Shown here: positions 35,221 through 44,586 of the stretch, one piece after another
Layout of the letters: every line of letters starts with the position of its first letter
Position numbering within the stretch: position 1 is the first letter of the stretch
Assembly (NCBI GenBank): GCA_035550375.1
Contig: DASZPH010000043.1
Span: 24,837-88,836 of the forward strand
Source of the DNA: DASSFG01 sp035550375
GTDB lineage: Bacteria; Planctomycetota; Planctomycetia; Pirellulales; JAICIG01
DNA length: 64,000 nucleotides
Direction of reading: 5' to 3'
Translations under genes and position numbers: made by a program
The notes under the pieces: generated by a model
The model's input: the letters and a program-made list of their open reading frames with translations, nothing else
The model's database searches: none
What the model was told of the DNA's origin: nothing

Positions 35221-36503
35221 GCTTGTTTCTCATGCAGCACTTCGCTTCCGTCCAGACCCGGCGCCTTGAGCAATAGTCTGCCATCGCGGGCAATCTGGAC
35301 GACGCAATCGGGTGTACCCGCCGCGTGTCGCGCAAGGATCGCCTCCATAGCTTGCACGGCGGCGACGGTCTGGCGGTCGGCCGAAATATCGTTGTAAGCC
35401 AATCGGCGCGCCCGGTCGAGCCGCGCATCTCGCTCGGCGGCGGGTCCGCCAAACTCGACGTGCACGACCTCGCGCACAAAACGCTCGATTGCCTCCACGC
35501 CGTAGCCCCGTTGCGATCGCTCGCCCCACGGCTCCAGAAACGTGCCGTTGTAGTGGTTGTTCATCGTGATCTTGCGGGACAGCGGCGTTTTTCCCTCGAT
35601 CGTACATTCCACTCCCCGTTTGCGGCTGTGGGCGTTCCAGACGCCATTGTCGAAGCGGAACTGCACCTCCTGCTCAACGTAGCCAGGAAAATTATCGGGA
35701 GTGACCCAACTCGTGTGGATGTCGAACGCCGCCTCTCGTCCGTCGTCGTACTCGTAGACGAGCCGCAACTGCACCGAATCCCAGGTCGGCCCGTCCGCCG
35801 GCCCGACGAGGCCGCGCTGACCGGTGCAAGCCACGCTCTTCAACCGGCCGCCGAACGTGAAATCGATCAGCTTAATGTAGTGGACGGCGACGTACGTCCC
35901 CGGATTGCGGCCGTGAATCCACTCGGCAAATTGCCCGCCGGAGATCGATTTGGGCTCGAGCAACGAACAGTAACCGTTGTTGACGTGGATGAGTTCGCCG
36001 TCGGCCACGAGCGTCCGCAGTTTCTTGTGGTCGGGATCGAGCAGCTTGTGGTAGACGACCTTGGCGAGCACCTTATGCTGCCTCGCCAGTCGATCGAGTT
36101 CGTCGAGCTCGGCCAGTGAAAGGACCGAAGGCTTTTCGACGAGCAAGTGTTTGCCGGCCTCCAAAACGGCCTTGGCCGCCTCGAAATGCCGGTCGTCCGG
36201 GGTGGCGACGCACACAAAATCGACGTCCGTCTTCAACAACTGCGCCAGGGCGCCGGGTTCGGAGAAGCTTTGGAACGGATTGATCCGACCCGCCGACGAA
36301 CTGGCGTAGGCTTTGGCACGGCTGCCGGTGCGGCTGGCCACCGCGACGAGCGGCACCTGGCACACTCCGCAGCCCGGTTCGTAAAGGCCCGCGACGTGGA
36401 CGTGCTCGAAGAAGGGACGGTACGTCTCCTCGAAAATCATTCCCAGGCCGACCATGCCCGCACGAAGGACATGCGGCGTGGAGAGAGAGTGGAGTGATTT
36501 CAT
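35217..36503 (-). CDS. Gfo/Idh/MocA-family oxidoreductase
   Basis: The protein (428 aa) has an N-terminal dinucleotide-binding fold (MVGLGMIFEETYRPFF) and the conserved EKP motif (HLLVEKPSVLSLAELDEL), followed by the C-terminal alpha/beta domain. Members oxidise or reduce sugars, inositols or related compounds with NAD(P). It is the first gene of a three-gene overlapping run with the aminotransferase and deaminase. An oxidation step that makes a ketone for the aminotransferase is a reasonable guess. Confidence 0.9.
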   Translation of the reverse strand: MKSLHSLSTPHVLRAGMVGLGMIFEETYRPFFEHVHVAGLYEPGCGVCQVPLVAVASRTGSRAKAYASSSAGRINPFQSFSEPGALAQLLKTDVDFVCVATPDDRHFEAAKAVLEAGKHLLVEKPSVLSLAELDELDRLARQHKVLAKVVYHKLLDPDHKKLRTLVADGELIHVNNGYCSLLEPKSISGGQFAEWIHGRNPGTYVAVHYIKLIDFTFGGRLKSVACTGQRGLVGPADGPTWDSVQLRLVYEYDDGREAAFDIHTSWVTPDNFPGYVEQEVQFRFDNGVWNAHSRKRGVECTIEGKTPLSRKITMNNHYNGTFLEPWGERSQRGYGVEAIERFVREVVHVEFGGPAAERDARLDRARRLAYNDISADRQTVAAVQAMEAILARHAAGTPDCVVQIARDGRLLLKAPGLDGSEVLHEKQA

Positions 36504-36544
36504 GTGCGTGAGATAGGCCTACTGCGGATGAGCGTATGAGTAGG

Positions 36545-37537
36545 CTAGGGCACGAGCACGATTTTGCCCGCCAGCGTCCCGGCTTTGTGCAGCGTGTTTT
36601 CTTCCTGCAGCTTATGGGCCTCGGCCGCCTTGGCCAGGGGCAAGACCCGGTCGATGCGCGGTTTGAGCTTTCCTTCGGCCAGCCAGCGGTTGATGTCGGT
36701 GGCAGAGACCTGTTGCTCCTCCGGCTTGGCGTTGAACATGGCGAAGCCGTGCAGGGAGCAGTCCTTGGTATAGAACGGCCCGACCGGAAAGACGGGCCTG
36801 GCGTCGCGGCCGGCCATCAAGATCATCCGGCCGCGCGGGGCCAACATCGGGACGGTCCGCTCGAAGTTCGGCTCGCGCAGCGTTTCCCACCAGACGTTTA
36901 CGCCGCCCGGGGCGAACTGCCGGATTGCCGCGTCGACGTCTTCCGTCTTGTAGTTGATCGCCAAGTCGGCCCCGAGGGTGCGTGCCGTAGCCACTTTTTC
37001 GGGCGAGCCGGCCGTGGTGACGACCTTGGCTCCGATGGCCTTGGCCATCTGCACCACGGTCGAGCCCACGCCCCCCGTCCCGCCGTTGACGAACAGGGTT
37101 TCGCCGGTCGCCAGGTGAGCGCAGCGCACCAACCCAATGTGGGCGGTTATGCCCACCAGAGCAACCGCTGCCGCCGCTTCGTCCTTCACTCCCTCGGGCG
37201 TCGGGTACAGCCAGCGTTCCTCCACCGCCGCGAATTCGGCAAACGTCCCTTGCCGGCCCAGCAGCCCCTGGTTGCTTCCCCAGACGCGCGTGCCGGGCGG
37301 ATAGCGCCCGGCCTGCGGTCCGCAGCGTTCCACGACGCCCGCCAGATCGCAGCCCACGACGAAGGGCATCGGCAGGTCCATTTTGACGGCGCCGGCCCGC
37401 AGGTAGGTGTCGATCGGGTTGACGGCCACCGCCTTCACCCGCACCAGCACCTGCGAGCCGGTCGGTTCGGGAGTCGGCAGTTCGCCGTATTGGATGTTCT
37501 CGGCCGGTCCCGTCTGGGTGATGTAGGCTGCCTTCAT
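36545..37537 (-). CDS. Zinc-free quinone-oxidoreductase-like alcohol dehydrogenase
   Basis: The protein (330 aa) starts at ATG 37537 (MKAAYITQTGPAENIQYGELPTPEP). It has the MDR fold with a NADP-binding GGTGGVGSTVVQMAKAIGA and lacks the Cys ligands of a catalytic zinc, as in quinone oxidoreductase and zeta-crystallin. ATRVWGSNQGLLGRQGTFAEFAAV is the usual stretch of this subgroup. An in-frame extension upstream to 37873 lies over the start of the next rightward gene and is rejected. It is on the same strand as the Gfo/Idh cluster but 42 nt past that gene's start and may be a separate transcript. Confidence 0.91.
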   Translation of the reverse strand: MKAAYITQTGPAENIQYGELPTPEPTGSQVLVRVKAVAVNPIDTYLRAGAVKMDLPMPFVVGCDLAGVVERCGPQAGRYPPGTRVWGSNQGLLGRQGTFAEFAAVEERWLYPTPEGVKDEAAAAVALVGITAHIGLVRCAHLATGETLFVNGGTGGVGSTVVQMAKAIGAKVVTTAGSPEKVATARTLGADLAINYKTEDVDAAIRQFAPGGVNVWWETLREPNFERTVPMLAPRGRMILMAGRDARPVFPVGPFYTKDCSLHGFAMFNAKPEEQQVSATDINRWLAEGKLKPRIDRVLPLAKAAEAHKLQEENTLHKAGTLAGKIVLVP

Positions 37538-37704
37538 GGAGAATCTCTTTGACTTTGCCGGTTGTGCGAACACCGCGAGTATACCGCCGGGGCAAAAATC
37601 GGCCAGTCGCCCCTGGAAAAACGCCTCGCCAGCGGCCATGCTGAGCAACACGTTGGCCGCGTGTGTGGACGAAACAGAACCCCATCTCGTCGAGCGTTTC
37701 TCGT

Positions 37705-38682
37705 ATGTCGATCGAATTCCCCTGCTCTCAATGCGGCAAGCTGCTCCGCGTCGGCGACGAGGCGGCCGGCAAGCAAGCTCGTTGTCCTTCGTGCGGTGCG
37801 GTGCAGGGGATTCCCGCAACGGCACCCTCCAGCCAGAGCCCGTTCGGCGCCGCGCCGCCAGCAGCAGGTCCAACGACCGAGGTAAACCCCTACCAAGCGC
37901 CCGTGAGCACCCCCTGGCGGCCGGCAGGTGCGGTCGCTCACGGTCCGTTTCAACAGATGCCGATTGACGCGAGCGACATCCTCAACCGCACCTGGATCAT
38001 CTTCAAGTCACAGTTTTGGATGATCACCCTGACGGCTTTCGTCTGGTGGGTAACGCAGGCCGGGTTCAGTCTGGTCTGCGGTCAGCTCGTCTCAATGGTG
38101 CTCTTCGCGGGAGTGGGAGTGGGCAACCAGCCAGATCAGTTGACCTTGATCGCGAGCCAAATTGTCATCCAAGGGCTGGGCTTTCTGTTCGGCACCTGGC
38201 TGGAGTTGGGCATGGCAATCTACATGCTGAAAACGGCACGTGGTGAGTCGGCTGGTATTGGCGATCTGTTCGCTGGAGGCCCGTACTGGCCTGCAGCCAT
38301 CCTCGCCAGGTTCCTATATTTCCTTGGCATCGTCGTCGGATCGGTGTTGCTGATCGTTCCTGGCATCATCGTTGCGCTGATGTTCAGCCAATACATGTAT
38401 CTAATCATCGATCGGCGCGAAGGTCCGTTGGACGCGCTAGGAACTTCTTACAGGCTGACGAACGGCAGCAAAGGGCATCTGTTCATTCTTGGAATTGCGG
38501 TGATAGGCGTGAATATGCTGGGGTTTCTGGCCTGCTGCGTTGGTATCTTCCCGGCGCTGGGTTTTGTCGCCCTGATGTGGGCGGTGGCTTTTCTGGCCAT
38601 GACCGGCCAACCCACGGTCGACGCGATTCTGGAGCAACCCGCGGCCGCGCCGTTTGTACCGCCGAGCGGAGAAATTCGCTAA
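37705..38682 (+). CDS. Zinc-ribbon membrane protein with NPYQAP motif
   Basis: The protein (325 aa) starts with FPCSQCGKLLRVG and ARCPSCGAVQGIP, a CxxC-CxxC zinc-ribbon pattern frequent at the start of planctomycete proteins. A Pro/Ala-rich linker contains NPYQAPVSTP, then five or so hydrophobic segments (about residues 120-310). The start is ATG 37705; longer frames run into the divergent upstream gene. A membrane-sensing or membrane-protein-quality role is possible, but no family is recognised. Confidence 0.75.
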   Translation: MSIEFPCSQCGKLLRVGDEAAGKQARCPSCGAVQGIPATAPSSQSPFGAAPPAAGPTTEVNPYQAPVSTPWRPAGAVAHGPFQQMPIDASDILNRTWIIFKSQFWMITLTAFVWWVTQAGFSLVCGQLVSMVLFAGVGVGNQPDQLTLIASQIVIQGLGFLFGTWLELGMAIYMLKTARGESAGIGDLFAGGPYWPAAILARFLYFLGIVVGSVLLIVPGIIVALMFSQYMYLIIDRREGPLDALGTSYRLTNGSKGHLFILGIAVIGVNMLGFLACCVGIFPALGFVALMWAVAFLAMTGQPTVDAILEQPAAAPFVPPSGEIR

Positions 38683-38807
38683 GAACGAGACGCGCCCGCG
38701 CGAAGAAATGTCGGGACAGCGCTCCCTCAAAGTCCCCGTCCGCTTCTATTTCGACCGTGCTTTCGCTCGTCGTAACACGCCCAGTCGGGACATCATCCGA
38801 TTCGCAC

Positions 38808-39857
38808 ATGACTTCTGAGCTTTCTCGTTACGTCTACGACCTGCCGCGGCAGCTCATCGCGCAGCGCCCCCTGGCGCGTCGCACCGACGCGCGGCTGATG
38901 GTCGTCAATCGGGCCGAGGGCAGCATCCAGCATCGCCACGTGCGCGATTTGCCCGACCTACTGCGGGCCAACGACTGCCTGGTGATCAACGACAGCCGCG
39001 TCTTGCCGGCGCGACTGCTGGGCAAGCGAACGCGCACGGGCGGCGCCTGGGAAGGTCTTTTCTTGTCCGTCGACGAATCGGGCCGCTGGCGAATCCTCTG
39101 CAAAACCCGAGGCAAGCTCCAGCCGGGCGAGAGCGTGGTTCTCACCAACCGCCTCGGCAACGAAGACGTGCCCTTGCAACTTCTGGAAAAGCAACCGGGC
39201 GCCGTGTGGCTGGCCCGCCCTCAGTCGAGCGACGAAACCTACGCCCTGCTCGACCGCGTCGGCTGGGTGCCGCTGCCGCACTACATTCGCGGCGGTGAGA
39301 TGGTCGAAGACGACCGGCAGTGGTATCAGACCGTTTATGCCCGGCATCCGGGCTCGGCAGCGGCGCCGACCGCCGGACTGCACTTCACGGACGAGTTGCT
39401 GGGCCGCCTGGTCGACGCGGGCGTGATGCCGGTTCGCGCCACCTTGCACGTCGGGCTCGACACGTTCCGCCCGATCAGCGCTGCCACGCTGGCCGAACAC
39501 CAGATGCACAGCGAATACGTCAACCTTGCGGCCTCGGCCGTCGATCGAATCAAGAAATGCCGCGCGCTGGGAGGTCGCGTGGTGGCGGTGGGGACGACGA
39601 GCGTCCGGATCCTGGAAACGGCGGCCCGATCGGGCGAACTGCAACCGTGGGCCGGCCAGACCGATCTGTTCATTCGCCCGCCTTTCCAGTTCCACGCGGT
39701 TGACGTTTTGATGACCAACTTTCATCTGCCCCGCACCTCGCTTTTGGTTCTCGTGTGCACGTTCGGCGGCGAAGAGCTGATCATGCGCGCCTACGCCGAG
39801 GCGATTCGCGAACGATACCGGTTCTACAGCTATGGCGACGCGATGATCATCTTTTGA
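38808..39857 (+). CDS. queA: tRNA preQ1(34) S-adenosylmethionine ribosyltransferase-isomerase
   Basis: The protein (349 aa) catalyses the SAM-dependent transfer and isomerisation step in queuosine synthesis on tRNA. The family marks are YVYDLPRQLIAQRPLARRTDARLMV at the start, CLVINDSRVLPARL, GSAAAPTAGLHFT and the near C-terminal NFHLPRTSLLVLVCTFGG. The ATG at 38808 gives the usual length; an upstream extension to 38577 is rejected. It is followed by a 360-nt gap. Other queuosine genes are not in the window. Confidence 0.96.
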   Translation: MTSELSRYVYDLPRQLIAQRPLARRTDARLMVVNRAEGSIQHRHVRDLPDLLRANDCLVINDSRVLPARLLGKRTRTGGAWEGLFLSVDESGRWRILCKTRGKLQPGESVVLTNRLGNEDVPLQLLEKQPGAVWLARPQSSDETYALLDRVGWVPLPHYIRGGEMVEDDRQWYQTVYARHPGSAAAPTAGLHFTDELLGRLVDAGVMPVRATLHVGLDTFRPISAATLAEHQMHSEYVNLAASAVDRIKKCRALGGRVVAVGTTSVRILETAARSGELQPWAGQTDLFIRPPFQFHAVDVLMTNFHLPRTSLLVLVCTFGGEELIMRAYAEAIRERYRFYSYGDAMIIF

Positions 39858-40217
39858 CGGGCCGAAAGTTCACCGATTTTTGCCGACGTTTCCACGCCGA
39901 TCGCACCAGGAGGTCTTGATTACAATTCCCAGATGGGAGACAAACGAAGTCGCCGAATCTTTCTACTCGCCGCTGCTTGACTCAATCCCGCCGACGCTTG
40001 AGCACCGGGACGTGTCGCGAATTGCCGGCAATAATGTTCCGGATCGTCCCCTTCACGAGTAGCTGCCTCAGCGACTGGTGGCGATGACTTTTGAAAAGAG
40101 CGCACTACCCAGCGACCCCCCGGGGCGACGGCCGCCAGCAAATTCACTATCATGTTGGCTTCGATTCCGGCCTGGCAGCCGGCGCCGACAGTCATCCGTC
40201 GTAAAACCGAGGACTTC
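39858..40217. other. 360-nt gap without a supported gene
   Basis: Several short open frames run across this gap on both strands, but none has both a ribosome site and a recognisable product. GAGGA at 40209-40213 is the ribosome site for the next gene. No terminator with a clear stem and T-run follows queA. Confidence 0.4.
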
Positions 40218-40859
40218 ATGTCGCCAGTTCACGAAGAACAGATTCTGGTTGTGCCGACTTCCGTCTTCCATCGCCTCGGGCATTTTCAAGGATTTTGTGC
40301 CGAGGCCGACCGGTATCTGGCCGAGCTGCTCAAGCCCGAGCACATGAGTTTTCGCCCGCGGGGGGCGATGGAGAAAGATCCCGGCTTCAAGCAGCTCATC
40401 CCCTATTGCATCTTCCGCCATGCGGCGACGGATGGCACGGTGAGTCTGTTTGAATACACCCGCGGCACCGGCCAGGGTGAAGGACGGCTGCACCGCAAGC
40501 GGAGCGTCGGCATCGGCGGACACATCTCGGCCGACGACGTCGCGGGCGCAGACGGCGATCCTTACCGCGTCGGCATGCGCCGCGAGCTTGAGGAGGAGGT
40601 CATCATCAGCACGCCGTTTCGCCAGCGCTGCGTTGGCCTGATCAACGATGACCAGACCGAAGTCGGCCAGGTCCATCTGGGCATCGTTCACGTTTTCGAC
40701 GTCGAGCGGCCCGCCGTCGAGCCTCGCGAAAGCGAACTGATCTCGTGCGGTTTTCGACCGGTCGCCGAGTTGTTGGCCGACATGGCCGGGTTCGAGACCT
40801 GGTCGAGCATCTGCCTGACCGCCATCTTTGGGCCGGCGGCGGCCGTGCCAGCCGGCTGA
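40218..40859 (+). CDS. Nudix-like predicted phosphoesterase
   Basis: The protein (213 aa) has a Nudix-box-like stretch: GIGGHIS, then an insertion, then RVGMRRELEEEVII, which keeps REUxEE but has Ile where the final Gly is usual. The strands SLFEYTRGTG and VGLINDDQTEVG fit a Nudix fold with an insertion. Nudix enzymes hydrolyse nucleoside diphosphates linked to X. The start (MSPVHEEQILVVPT) has GAGGA 5-9 nt upstream. Because the box is degenerate, its activity is uncertain. Confidence 0.72.
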   Translation: MSPVHEEQILVVPTSVFHRLGHFQGFCAEADRYLAELLKPEHMSFRPRGAMEKDPGFKQLIPYCIFRHAATDGTVSLFEYTRGTGQGEGRLHRKRSVGIGGHISADDVAGADGDPYRVGMRRELEEEVIISTPFRQRCVGLINDDQTEVGQVHLGIVHVFDVERPAVEPRESELISCGFRPVAELLADMAGFETWSSICLTAIFGPAAAVPAG

Positions 40860-40901
40860 GAGACTGTCTCGGAACGGGGCAAGGACGTTTGCTTCGGCGG
40901 G

Positions 40902-41660
40902 CTATTTCGGCTCGGCAAACGTTTCGGGATCGACCTTGTCGAGAACCTTGAAGTCGGTGATCTTCGCCTCGATAAACGTCATTCCATCTCGCTTGACGAC
41001 GTGCTTCGTTGCCCTCTTGATGCCGTCAAAATCTTTGAAATCGAGATAGAGCGACTCCTGGGTGAAGTCCTCGCCCATGAACCCGCGTACCGTGGCCACC
41101 AGCTTGACCGGCAGGTTGCTCATCTTGTCGAAGAAGAGCTTGAAATCCTTTCCGTCGGGCGCCGTCACCTTTATGACGCTAGCCTCGGCGTCGCCGACCT
41201 TTTCCTCGCCAGCCGACTCGACTTTGAAATCCTTTGTCTTGAGCGGCAAGAGGTTTCCCGTCGAAATGATCTGCAAATAGAATCGCCGCTTCTCGGTGTC
41301 GAGGTCTTCTGCGCTGAGCTCCATGCTCGTGTCGCCGAACTTCCGCCATCCCTTGTCGCCGTCGATGACGAGCACCGCCTTAAACTGATTGCCGCCGAAA
41401 TCGCCCTCAAATTCGTCGTGGATCCGGTCAAGTCCGGATGCCGTGGCCTCGGCGGTGTAGTTGTTCTCGTTGTCGCCGAAGCGGATCGCTCCCTTTGTCT
41501 TCCACGTCAATCCCTTCGCGGCGCTGAGCTTTTCCTCGCCTCCAAGCGCTTTAATGGCTTTTTCGATTACCGATTTCGCGTCGTCTTCGGCCGATTGGGC
41601 CGAGACAGAAAAACCGCACGTGAAGACGGCGACGAGCGTCGCGCTGAGGATGTTTCGCAT
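40902..41660 (-). CDS. Exported lipoprotein-sorting-like (LolA-type) hypothetical protein
   Basis: The protein (252 aa) has a signal peptide (residues 1-23), then a mainly beta, Lys/Asp-rich sequence with paired strands (e.g. VIDGDKGWRKFGD, DFKLFFDKMSNLPVKLVATVRGF). The pattern of a ALGGEEKLSAAKGLTWKTKG start and repeated strands is like the LolA/LolB fold proteins annotated as outer-membrane lipoprotein sorting in planctomycetes. No lipobox Cys is present after the signal. The substrate is unknown. Confidence 0.75.
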   Translation of the reverse strand: MRNILSATLVAVFTCGFSVSAQSAEDDAKSVIEKAIKALGGEEKLSAAKGLTWKTKGAIRFGDNENNYTAEATASGLDRIHDEFEGDFGGNQFKAVLVIDGDKGWRKFGDTSMELSAEDLDTEKRRFYLQIISTGNLLPLKTKDFKVESAGEEKVGDAEASVIKVTAPDGKDFKLFFDKMSNLPVKLVATVRGFMGEDFTQESLYLDFKDFDGIKRATKHVVKRDGMTFIEAKITDFKVLDKVDPETFAEPK

Positions 41661-41854
41661 AGATCATTTCGCCTTTCAAGAGAGGAAGGATCGAGACCGG
41701 CATTCGCTGCGCCGGCCATTCTGACCGCGAGGCAAACGAAAGGCAAGCAGATGGAAGCGGCACGATGTCCGCGAAGCCAATAGGCAACCGAGATCCCAAG
41801 ACCTAAAATCGAATCCAACGCCGAATTTAAGTCTCACTCGGGCGAACCTTTTCC

Positions 41855-44482
41855 ATGTCGCAGGCAACCGAAACCGACCCCGAATCGCTCTTGCCCCGAT
41901 TCGGCCTTGCCTGCTTCCGACCGGGCCAGCGAGAGGTGATCGAAACCGTGCTGGCCGGGCAGGATTGCCTTTGCGTCATGCCGACTGGCGGGGGCAAAAG
42001 CCTCTGCTATCAGCTTCCGGCCCTGGCTCAACCCGGCCTGACGCTCGTCGTATCGCCCCTCATCGCGCTGATGAAGGATCAGGTCGACCAGCTTCAGGCG
42101 CGGGGGCTGAGTGCGACCTACATCAACAGCACGCTTGACGCGGCTGAGCAGCACGCCCGCCTGCAGGCGATGGCCGGCGGACAATATCCGCTCGTCTACG
42201 TCGTGCCGGAACGGTTTCGCAGTCCCCGGTTTCTGGAAGCCGTGCGAGCAACTCGTCTGAGGCTGTTGGCGGTTGACGAGGCCCACTGCATCAGCCAATG
42301 GGGGCACGATTTTCGGCCCGACTATGCCCGGCTAGGACGGTTTCGGGCCATGCTGGGGATGCCGCCTACTATCGCCTTGACGGCTACGGCCACGGCCGCC
42401 GTGCGGCAAGACATTGTCGAGTTGCTCAATCTCCGCTCGCCGCGAGTCTTCGTCACCGGCTTCGTGCGGCCCAATCTTCGCTACGAGGTCCAGCTTCCGT
42501 ACGGGAAGGGACGAAAGGAGCGGATTCTGGGCGATTTCTTAAGCAGTACTTCCGGATCGGGCATCGTCTACGCGTCGTCGCGAAAACGCTGCGAAGAAGT
42601 GGCCGACTTTATCCGGCACACCGTCGGCCGCTCGGCCGCGGTCTATCATGCGGGCATGATGTCGGAAGATCGCCGCACGGCCCAGGATAGCTTCATGCAG
42701 GGCCGGAGCGAAATCGTGGTGGCAACGACGGCCTTCGGCATGGGTATCGACAAGCCCGACGTGCGGTTCGTCGTACACTACAACCTGCCTGGTACGCTGG
42801 AAGGTTACTATCAAGAAGCGGGCCGCGCGGGGCGAGATGGGCTCCCTTCGCGATGTCTCTTGCTTTACACGTACAGCGACCGCCGCATCCAGGAGTTCTT
42901 CATCGAGAGCGCCTATCCGGCGCGCGATGTTGTCGAAAAGGTGTACGATCATCTGCGCCGCATCGACAGCGAACTGATCGAGCTCACGCAGCAGGAAATC
43001 AAGGAAACCCTTGGGCTGCAAATCAGCCCGGAAGGTGTGGGCGCGTGCGAACAGCTTCTTGAGCAGGCGGGCGTTCTCGAGCGACTGGAGAGCCGTGAAA
43101 ACATGGCCCGCGTGAAGCTCGACAGCGATTTACCCACGCTCGTCGATCTCCTTCCTAGGCAGGCAAAAACCCAGCGGCGCCTTTTGCAAGCGATCGAACG
43201 GTTTGTCGGCTCGGTGCGGCACGAGTGGGTCGATGTTCCTCCTCGCGAGTTGCTCGCCGCGCTGGAAACCGACTCGGCCTCGCTGAGCCGCACGTTGCGA
43301 GAGTTGCGCAACTTGAAAGCGTTCGACTACATCCCGCCATTCCGCGGCCGCGCCATTCGTATGTTTGTGCGAGACAAGCCGTTCGAGGCGCTCAATCTCG
43401 ATTTCAAAACTCTGGAGGAACGAAAAGAAGGGGAGTACGAGAAACTCAATCGGATGATCGCCTTCGCCGAGACGTCGCGTTGCCGCGAGCGCGAGATCCT
43501 CGCCTATTTTGGCCAGGAAGACGCCGAGCCCTGTGGCCGCTGCGACAACTGCCAGCGCCGCGGACTCGGCCGTCGAGAAGCCGCGAGGGAGGCCGTAAGA
43601 GATGGCGCAGAATCGCACGCACCGGAACCGACGACGGGCGACACGCACGCACCGGAAGACTCGACACCTGTCAGCGACGAACTCTTAGAAGTCGTGCGGA
43701 AGGTCTTGAGCGGCGTCGCCCGCACCCGCGGCCGATTCGGCAAACATATCATCGCCCAGATGTTGTGCGGTTCAAACAACGCGAAGATGAAGCGGTTTGG
43801 GTTGCAGCGCCTGTCAACCTATGGCCTTTTGGGGCACTTCACGCAAGACGAGGTGGTCGAGATCCTCGACGCGCTGCTGAGCGTTCGCTGCCTGGAACAG
43901 GCGGGCAGCGACGCGATGCGGCCGACCGTTCGCCTGACCGAGCCCGGCAAGGCGGTGATGACGGGCGGAACAAGGCTCGACCAACGCTTGCCGCTGTCGC
44001 CAGAGTTGGCCCGGCGATTCACGCCCGCCCGAGCGCGGCCAGGTGCGGCGACACCGTCAAACGCCCCCGAGGGCAAAGAGCCCTCTCGCCCCTCGCGGAT
44101 GCCGGCGGCTGCGTCGTCCGTAACGGCGACGGGCGACACAGAAGCTGCAGCCGCGCGCCCGGGGGGCCAGCCGGCCCACTATTGGACTTGGCGATTGCTC
44201 ACGTCGGGCTTCACCGTCGACGAATGCATGGCCGTTCGCGGTTGCGACAGGGAGGTCGTTCTAGACCACGCCTTGAGGGCGGCGGACGAGGGACGGCCGG
44301 TTGAGATGACCTGGTTTCTCTCCGCCGAGATGATCGAGCGGCTCACGGAGGCAATCGGCACCAATCCGCCCGGTCGCATTCGACCGCTCTTATCAAAACT
44401 GCCGGGCGTGCGTTACGAAGAAGTCCAGTTCTTCCTCAAATGCCGGTCTGCAGCGAAGAACGGTTCACCGGATGACCGGTAG
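41855..44482 (+). CDS. recQ: RecQ-family ATP-dependent DNA helicase
   Basis: The protein (875 aa) is a superfamily 2 helicase. Walker A is PTGGGKSLCYQLPAL near residue 47 and the DEAH box is VDEAHCISQWGHDFR near 140. Motif VI is GYYQEAGRAGRDG. The zinc-binding cluster of RecQ is C-REREILAYFGQEDAEPCGRCDNC near 545-570. An RQC-like winged helix (about 610-700) and a Pro/Ala/Thr-rich linker precede a final helix-turn-helix-like part (YWTWRLLTSGFTVDECMAV). The protein is longer than E. coli RecQ (about 610 aa). A near-repeat of THAPEPTTGDTHAPED lies in the linker at about 588-603. Confidence 0.95.
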   Translation: MSQATETDPESLLPRFGLACFRPGQREVIETVLAGQDCLCVMPTGGGKSLCYQLPALAQPGLTLVVSPLIALMKDQVDQLQARGLSATYINSTLDAAEQHARLQAMAGGQYPLVYVVPERFRSPRFLEAVRATRLRLLAVDEAHCISQWGHDFRPDYARLGRFRAMLGMPPTIALTATATAAVRQDIVELLNLRSPRVFVTGFVRPNLRYEVQLPYGKGRKERILGDFLSSTSGSGIVYASSRKRCEEVADFIRHTVGRSAAVYHAGMMSEDRRTAQDSFMQGRSEIVVATTAFGMGIDKPDVRFVVHYNLPGTLEGYYQEAGRAGRDGLPSRCLLLYTYSDRRIQEFFIESAYPARDVVEKVYDHLRRIDSELIELTQQEIKETLGLQISPEGVGACEQLLEQAGVLERLESRENMARVKLDSDLPTLVDLLPRQAKTQRRLLQAIERFVGSVRHEWVDVPPRELLAALETDSASLSRTLRELRNLKAFDYIPPFRGRAIRMFVRDKPFEALNLDFKTLEERKEGEYEKLNRMIAFAETSRCREREILAYFGQEDAEPCGRCDNCQRRGLGRREAAREAVRDGAESHAPEPTTGDTHAPEDSTPVSDELLEVVRKVLSGVARTRGRFGKHIIAQMLCGSNNAKMKRFGLQRLSTYGLLGHFTQDEVVEILDALLSVRCLEQAGSDAMRPTVRLTEPGKAVMTGGTRLDQRLPLSPELARRFTPARARPGAATPSNAPEGKEPSRPSRMPAAASSVTATGDTEAAAARPGGQPAHYWTWRLLTSGFTVDECMAVRGCDREVVLDHALRAADEGRPVEMTWFLSAEMIERLTEAIGTNPPGRIRPLLSKLPGVRYEEVQFFLKCRSAAKNGSPDDR

Positions 44483-44523
44483 GGCTGGGCCCAAAGGATG
44501 TCCTTGGCTTGGCCGGGTACCAG

Positions 44524-44562
44524 AAAAAAAGCGGGCGCGATCGCTTCCGCGACCGCGCCCGC
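44524..44562 (-). terminator. Rho-independent terminator after the Cys-rich gene
   Basis: On the minus strand, GCGGGCGCG and CGCGCCCGC (44554-44562 and 44531-44539) pair perfectly and are followed by seven Ts (A-run 44524-44530). It is 24 nt past the stop at 44587 and ends the Cys-rich peptide transcript. Confidence 0.85.
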
Positions 44563-44586
44563 GGTAGAACACCGGAGCCGACTTGG

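Noticed and set aside
39880..40219. Small open frames in the 360-nt gap after queA
   Set aside because: None has a ribosome site with a good product on either strand, so I left the gap unannotated.
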